DNA from: Hyphomicrobium sp.
GTDB lineage: Bacteria; Pseudomonadota; Alphaproteobacteria; Rhizobiales; Hyphomicrobiaceae
Reading direction: 5' to 3'
DNA length: 15,723 nt
Assembly (NCBI GenBank): GCA_030609245.1
Contig: JAUWCP010000030.1
Location: 1 to 15,723 of the forward strand
Position 1 is the stretch's first letter. Each line of letters opens with the position of its first letter. Shown here one piece after another: positions 12,244 through 15,723 of the stretch. The notes below the pieces were generated by a model. The model was not told where the DNA came from and made no database searches. It saw only the letters and a list, made by a program, of their open reading frames with translations. A program made the position numbers and the translations under genes.

Positions 12244-13749
12244 TTAGGCGCGCGGCTCCAGGCCGTATTCCTGCATCTTGCGGTACAGCGTGGACCGGCC
12301 GATCTTTAGCCGCTTGGCGACTTCCGTCATGTGTCCGCGATAGCGTCCAAGCGCCAAGCGGATCATGTCGGCTTCGATCTCGTCCAACGGCCGAATGTCG
12401 CCGCCTTGGTTCACCGCGGGAATGCCGAGCGCGCTTTCGCCATTGTCATCACGGACATCCATCGTTTGCGGGACGATGTCCTCCGCACCCAAGAGCGCAG
12501 GCCCCGTGAATAACGGCCCCTTGGCAGCGGGAGCCGGGGCAGCAGGAACGTGTGCCTCAAAACCGGTGACATGCGCGGCGATCTGCGGGAATTCGGCGAC
12601 GGTGAGCTCCGACGTATCGGATAGCACCACGGCACGAAACACGGCGTTTTCGAGCTGGCGCACGTTGCCGGGCCACGGGTAGGATACAATAAGGCGCATG
12701 GCGTCATCGCTGATGGTGCTGACGCGCTTGCCTTCCTCAGCGGCGAAGCGGGTCATGAAGTAGCGGGCCAACTCGGGAACGTCGTTAAGCCGTTCTCTCA
12801 GCGGCGGCACCCAAATGGGGAAGACATTCAGGCGGTAGTAGAGATCCTCGCGGAATTTGCCGTCGCGCACGAGCTGGATAATGTCGCGGTTGGTCGCTGA
12901 GATCAGGCGGAAGTTTACCTTGATCGACCTCTTGGAACCGACGGGATCGATCTCGCCGTCCTGCAGCGCACGCAGAAGCTTCACTTGCGCATCAAGGGGC
13001 AGTTCGCCGATTTCATCAAGGAAGAGAGTGCCGCCGTCGGCCTCCTGGAATTTGCCGATGCGCTTGTCTACTGCGCCCGTGAAGGAACCCTTCTCGTGGC
13101 CAAAGAGAATGCTTTCGACAAGGTTTTCTGGAATCGCGCCGCAGTTGACGACGATGAACGGCTTGCCTGCGCGCTCACTTTCGCCCTGGATGGCGCGCGC
13201 AATCAGCTCTTTGCCGACGCCAGACTCGCCTTCGATGAGGGCAGGGATATTCGAAGCGGCAGCGCGACGGCCAAGCGCGATGACGCGATCCATCGTGTCA
13301 CCACGCATGATGAGATCGTTGAAGGTCAGGATGCCTGCGACCTTCTTCTTGATGCGGCTGATCTCACCAGCGAGCGCCTCGATCTTCAACGCGCTCCTGA
13401 TGGAAACTTCGAGCCGTTCTGGGGAGGCCGGCTTCACGACGAAATCCACGGCGCCAGCGCGCATCGCGTTGATGGCAGCATCAATGGAGCCGTGCGCCGT
13501 CTGAACGATAACGGGGGGAGAACCTGGACGTCCCTTGAGGCGTTCAAGCACCGCCATGCCGCCGAGGCCGGACATGATGAGGTCAAGCAGAACGACTGCG
13601 ATCGGTGTGCGTTCCGATCCTTCTAACAACTGCAGCGCCTCTTCGCCGGAGCTAGCGGTCCTGGTTTCGAAGCCAAGCCGCTTAATTGTTTCTTCGAGGA
13701 TGCGGCGCTGCGCGGGATCGTCATCGACGATTAAGACACTTTTGACCAT
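12244..13749 (-). CDS. NtrC-family sigma-54-dependent response regulator
   Basis: The 501-residue activator has the three classical parts. Receiver domain 1-120: acidic Asp9-Asp10, phospho-acceptor Asp56, Thr84, Lys106. AAA+ domain about 145-385: Walker A GESGVGKE (174-181), sigma-54 contact loop GSFTGA (221-226, instead of the usual GAFTGA), Walker B TLFLDE (241-246), arginine-finger region FREDLYYRLNVFPI, and YPWPGNVRQLEN. An Ala/Pro-rich linker leads to a Fis-type helix-turn-helix (GRYRGHMTEVAKRLKIGRSTLYRKMQ, about 468-495). It would hydrolyse ATP to open sigma-54 promoters when phosphorylated. No histidine kinase is adjacent, so signal and targets are unknown; it is not assignable to NtrC, NtrX, DctD or FlbD from what I see. 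The start has only a weak GAGT upstream. Confidence 0.92.
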   Translation of the reverse strand: MVKSVLIVDDDPAQRRILEETIKRLGFETRTASSGEEALQLLEGSERTPIAVVLLDLIMSGLGGMAVLERLKGRPGSPPVIVQTAHGSIDAAINAMRAGAVDFVVKPASPERLEVSIRSALKIEALAGEISRIKKKVAGILTFNDLIMRGDTMDRVIALGRRAAASNIPALIEGESGVGKELIARAIQGESERAGKPFIVVNCGAIPENLVESILFGHEKGSFTGAVDKRIGKFQEADGGTLFLDEIGELPLDAQVKLLRALQDGEIDPVGSKRSIKVNFRLISATNRDIIQLVRDGKFREDLYYRLNVFPIWVPPLRERLNDVPELARYFMTRFAAEEGKRVSTISDDAMRLIVSYPWPGNVRQLENAVFRAVVLSDTSELTVAEFPQIAAHVTGFEAHVPAAPAPAAKGPLFTGPALLGAEDIVPQTMDVRDDNGESALGIPAVNQGGDIRPLDEIEADMIRLALGRYRGHMTEVAKRLKIGRSTLYRKMQEYGLEPRA

Positions 13750-13836
13750 GGGGTACTCGGACTCACAACCTGGATGGGCCGGCGCCCTACACCATCCCGA
13801 ATTGCGTCAGGATTGGACAATTGGCGACCAGCGGCT

Positions 13837-13908
13837 CACTCAATAAGTAGAGAGTGCCCTGCAAGGGTAAAGAAGGGGTTTCGAAGGGGCTCACCTTGAG
13901 CCTTTTTT
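13837..13908 (+). ncRNA. Candidate small RNA ending in an orphan terminator
   Basis: Three hairpins follow each other on the plus strand: CACTC (13837-13841) with GAGTG (13852-13856); CCCT (13857-13860) with AGGG (13864-13867); and the terminator at 13888-13908. No protein-coding gene on this strand ends here: the neighbour on the left is on the minus strand and pepF starts 120 bases later. The terminator therefore needs a transcript, either a small RNA from a promoter I cannot identify or a premature end of a pepF leader. Confidence 0.33.
13888..13908 (+). terminator. Intrinsic terminator without a known upstream gene
   Basis: GGCTCA (13888-13893), loop CCT, TGAGCC (13897-13902), then six T (13903-13908). 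The preceding AAGG lets the stem extend into the T-run. It is oriented for plus-strand transcripts only; read the other way no T-tract follows. Confidence 0.7.
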
Positions 13909-14028
13909 GATCCACATGAGTAGTTCCGGTTACGCAGGGCATGCTGCGCCTTAGGCGCTTCGTGGCTTGAAATTAAGTTCCAGTTTGCGCAGGTTAGTCT
14001 TCCCATCCACCCTATTCCGGAGCATTTC

Positions 14029-15723
14029 ATGCGACTCCAAACGCGCCTTGACGGTCTCTCAACACCAACGAGTGCCGCCGAGGCGGCACGAGCCGAAGAG
14101 GGCGTGCCCGCCTTGGGATCGATGCCAGAATGGAACCTGGCCGACCTATATAAGGCTCCCGACGCGCCGGAGGTTGCCCACGATATTGAGGTGGCTGCGG
14201 CTGCGGCGCAGCGCATGAAAGAGCGCTACCAGGGCAAGCTCACTCAGCTTGGCAGGGATGGGGCAGCGCTCGCTACCGCGATCGAGGAATTTGAGCAGCT
14301 GGTCGAGATGCTTGGGAGACTAGGATCGTATGCCGGACTTTATTACGCGGCAAATCAGGCCGATCCGGAACGTGCCAAATTCTACGGAGATATCTCCGAA
14401 AAGCTCACCGCCATCTCGACTGACATCATCTTTTTTGATCTGGAGCTCAATCAGATCGACGAGCCTGCGATGGCCAATGCGCTAAAAGACGCGCGGCTGG
14501 CCCGCTACAAGCCGTGGATCGACAACGTTCGCAAGGAGAAGCCATACCAGCTCGAACAGAAGCTGGAGGAATTGTTCCACGAGAAAGGTCAGACCTCGAG
14601 CGCTGCCTGGGCCCGGCTTTTCAGCGAGACGATGACAGCGCTTCGCTTTCCAGTCGCTGGCGAGCCTCAGCCACTGGCACTTGAGCCGATTCTCAACCTT
14701 CTAAGCGATCCCGCTGAGGAGAAACGCAAGGCCGCAGCCGAATCGTTGGCGACAGTCTTCAAAGAGAACGTGCGGCTCTTTGCGCGCATTACCAACACAC
14801 TGACGAAGGACAAAGAGATTTCGGACCGCTGGCGCGGCTTTAAGGACGTGGCCGCCAGCCGGCACCTGGCCAATCGAGTGGAGGCGCCGGTCGTGGATGC
14901 GCTCGTAAGGAGCGTGCAAGACAGCTATCCCAAACTCTCGCACCGTTACTACGCCATGAAGGCCAAGTGGCTGGGTAAGGAACGCCTTGCGCATTGGGAC
15001 AGGAATGCGCCGTTGCCCGACAAACCGGAGAAAATATTCACATGGCCGGAGGCGGAACAGATCGTGCTGGGCGCCTTCGCCGGCTTCGCGCCGGAAATGG
15101 CCGACATCGCCAAGGAGTTTTTCGACAAGAATTGGATCGACGCGCCGGTGCGGCCGGGCAAGGCGCCGGGCGCCTTTTCGGCATCGACCGTTCCCTCTGT
15201 GCACCCCTACGTTTTGCTCAACTACCTCGGCAAGCCGCGCGACGTGATGACGTTAGCGCATGAGCTGGGGCACGGTGTGCACCAGATGTTGGCGCGCCCG
15301 CAAGGGGCGTTGATGGCCCCCACGCCACTGACGCTCGCAGAGACGGCGTCCGTGTTCGGTGAGATGCTGACGTTCAAGGCGCTTTTGAATGAGATACATG
15401 ACCCGAAGGAGCGCAAAGCGTTCCTGGCCGGCAAAGTGGAGGACATGCTCAACACCGTCGTCCGCCAGATTGCGTTCTATACTTTTGAGCGCAAGGTGCA
15501 CGAGGCACGCCGCCAGGGCGAGCTCACCCCTGATCAGTTGAACGCCATTTGGTTGGAGATACAATCTGAGAGCCTAGGGCCGGCGATCGAGTTAAAGCCG
15601 GGCTACGAGGTATTCTGGACCTATGTGCCGCATTTCATACACTCGCCATTCTACGTCTACGCCTATGCCTTCGGCGATTGTCTGGTGAACTCGCTCTATG
15701 GTCTCTACGAAGAGGCACACCCC
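14029..15723 (+). CDS. pepF: Oligoendopeptidase F, M3B metallopeptidase (3' end outside the window)
   Basis: An open frame of 565 codons runs to the window edge without a stop; family members have about 600-620 residues, so perhaps 40-55 are missing. It is a cytoplasmic zinc peptidase that cleaves short peptides. The active site is MTLAHELGHGVHQ with His411, Glu412 and His415; the third zinc ligand is most likely Glu438 in LAETASVFGE. Further family blocks: MPEWNLADLY near the N-terminus, PGAFSASTVPSVHPYVLLNY before the active site, and HSPFYVYAYAFGD near the end. Start: ATG 14029 with GGAG six to seven bases upstream. It follows the orphan terminator at 13888-13908. Confidence 0.93.
   Translation, partial: MRLQTRLDGLSTPTSAAEAARAEEGVPALGSMPEWNLADLYKAPDAPEVAHDIEVAAAAAQRMKERYQGKLTQLGRDGAALATAIEEFEQLVEMLGRLGSYAGLYYAANQADPERAKFYGDISEKLTAISTDIIFFDLELNQIDEPAMANALKDARLARYKPWIDNVRKEKPYQLEQKLEELFHEKGQTSSAAWARLFSETMTALRFPVAGEPQPLALEPILNLLSDPAEEKRKAAAESLATVFKENVRLFARITNTLTKDKEISDRWRGFKDVAASRHLANRVEAPVVDALVRSVQDSYPKLSHRYYAMKAKWLGKERLAHWDRNAPLPDKPEKIFTWPEAEQIVLGAFAGFAPEMADIAKEFFDKNWIDAPVRPGKAPGAFSASTVPSVHPYVLLNYLGKPRDVMTLAHELGHGVHQMLARPQGALMAPTPLTLAETASVFGEMLTFKALLNEIHDPKERKAFLAGKVEDMLNTVVRQIAFYTFERKVHEARRQGELTPDQLNAIWLEIQSESLGPAIELKPGYEVFWTYVPHFIHSPFYVYAYAFGDCLVNSLYGLYEEAHP

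Overview
The window looks like chromosomal DNA from an alphaproteobacterium of the order Hyphomicrobiales (Rhizobiales). The evidence is a CpdR-type response regulator, a cysteine-free ribosomal protein L36, a DUF2312/GapR-like protein, the neighbourhood pyruvate kinase - DUF1036 - N-formylglutamate amidohydrolase - DUF1244 - DUF2312, and two small-RNA genes that look like the alphaproteobacterial MmgR (alpha-r8, Rfam suhB) family. I see no phage, transposon, CRISPR array or rRNA. Codon use and GC content appear uniform, so most of this is core genome. The genus cannot be fixed from the sequence alone.

Layout. Bases 1-390 hold two tandem MmgR-like sRNA genes, each with its own intrinsic terminator. 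Next come an N-formylglutamate amidohydrolase (minus strand), a CpdR-like receiver protein (plus), tRNA-Val(GAC), rpmJ, and a secreted TPR protein. On the minus strand, an exported DUF1036 protein and pyruvate kinase form a two-gene operon with an ATGA overlap. A second N-formylglutamate amidohydrolase (plus) overlaps a DUF1244 gene and is followed by the GapR-like DUF2312 gene. OxyR (plus) then converges on a minus-strand cell-wall pair: a DUF882/M15 peptidase of the MepK type and a YcbB-type L,D-transpeptidase. After these lie an NtrC-family sigma-54 activator with a receiver domain (minus), a candidate small transcript with an intrinsic terminator, and an M3 oligoendopeptidase F (plus) that runs off the right edge.

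How the genes fit together. The L,D-transpeptidase would form 3-3 peptidoglycan crosslinks and its MepK-like neighbour could open them, as the adjacent ldtD and mepK genes do in E. coli. CpdR (regulated proteolysis in the cell cycle) and GapR (DNA topology in replication) are cell-cycle factors. Two formylglutamate amidohydrolase paralogues occur without histidine-utilisation genes. The sigma-54 regulator and OxyR both appear without their usual partners or targets nearby.

The least ordinary signals are in the DNA between genes: the duplicated sRNA; three promoters whose predicted start falls on or next to an ATG (leaderless mRNA candidates); two mutually exclusive hairpins upstream of the second amidohydrolase; an inverted repeat that could hide the start site of the DUF882 gene; and an orphan terminator behind two small hairpins. 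No radically new system was identified.
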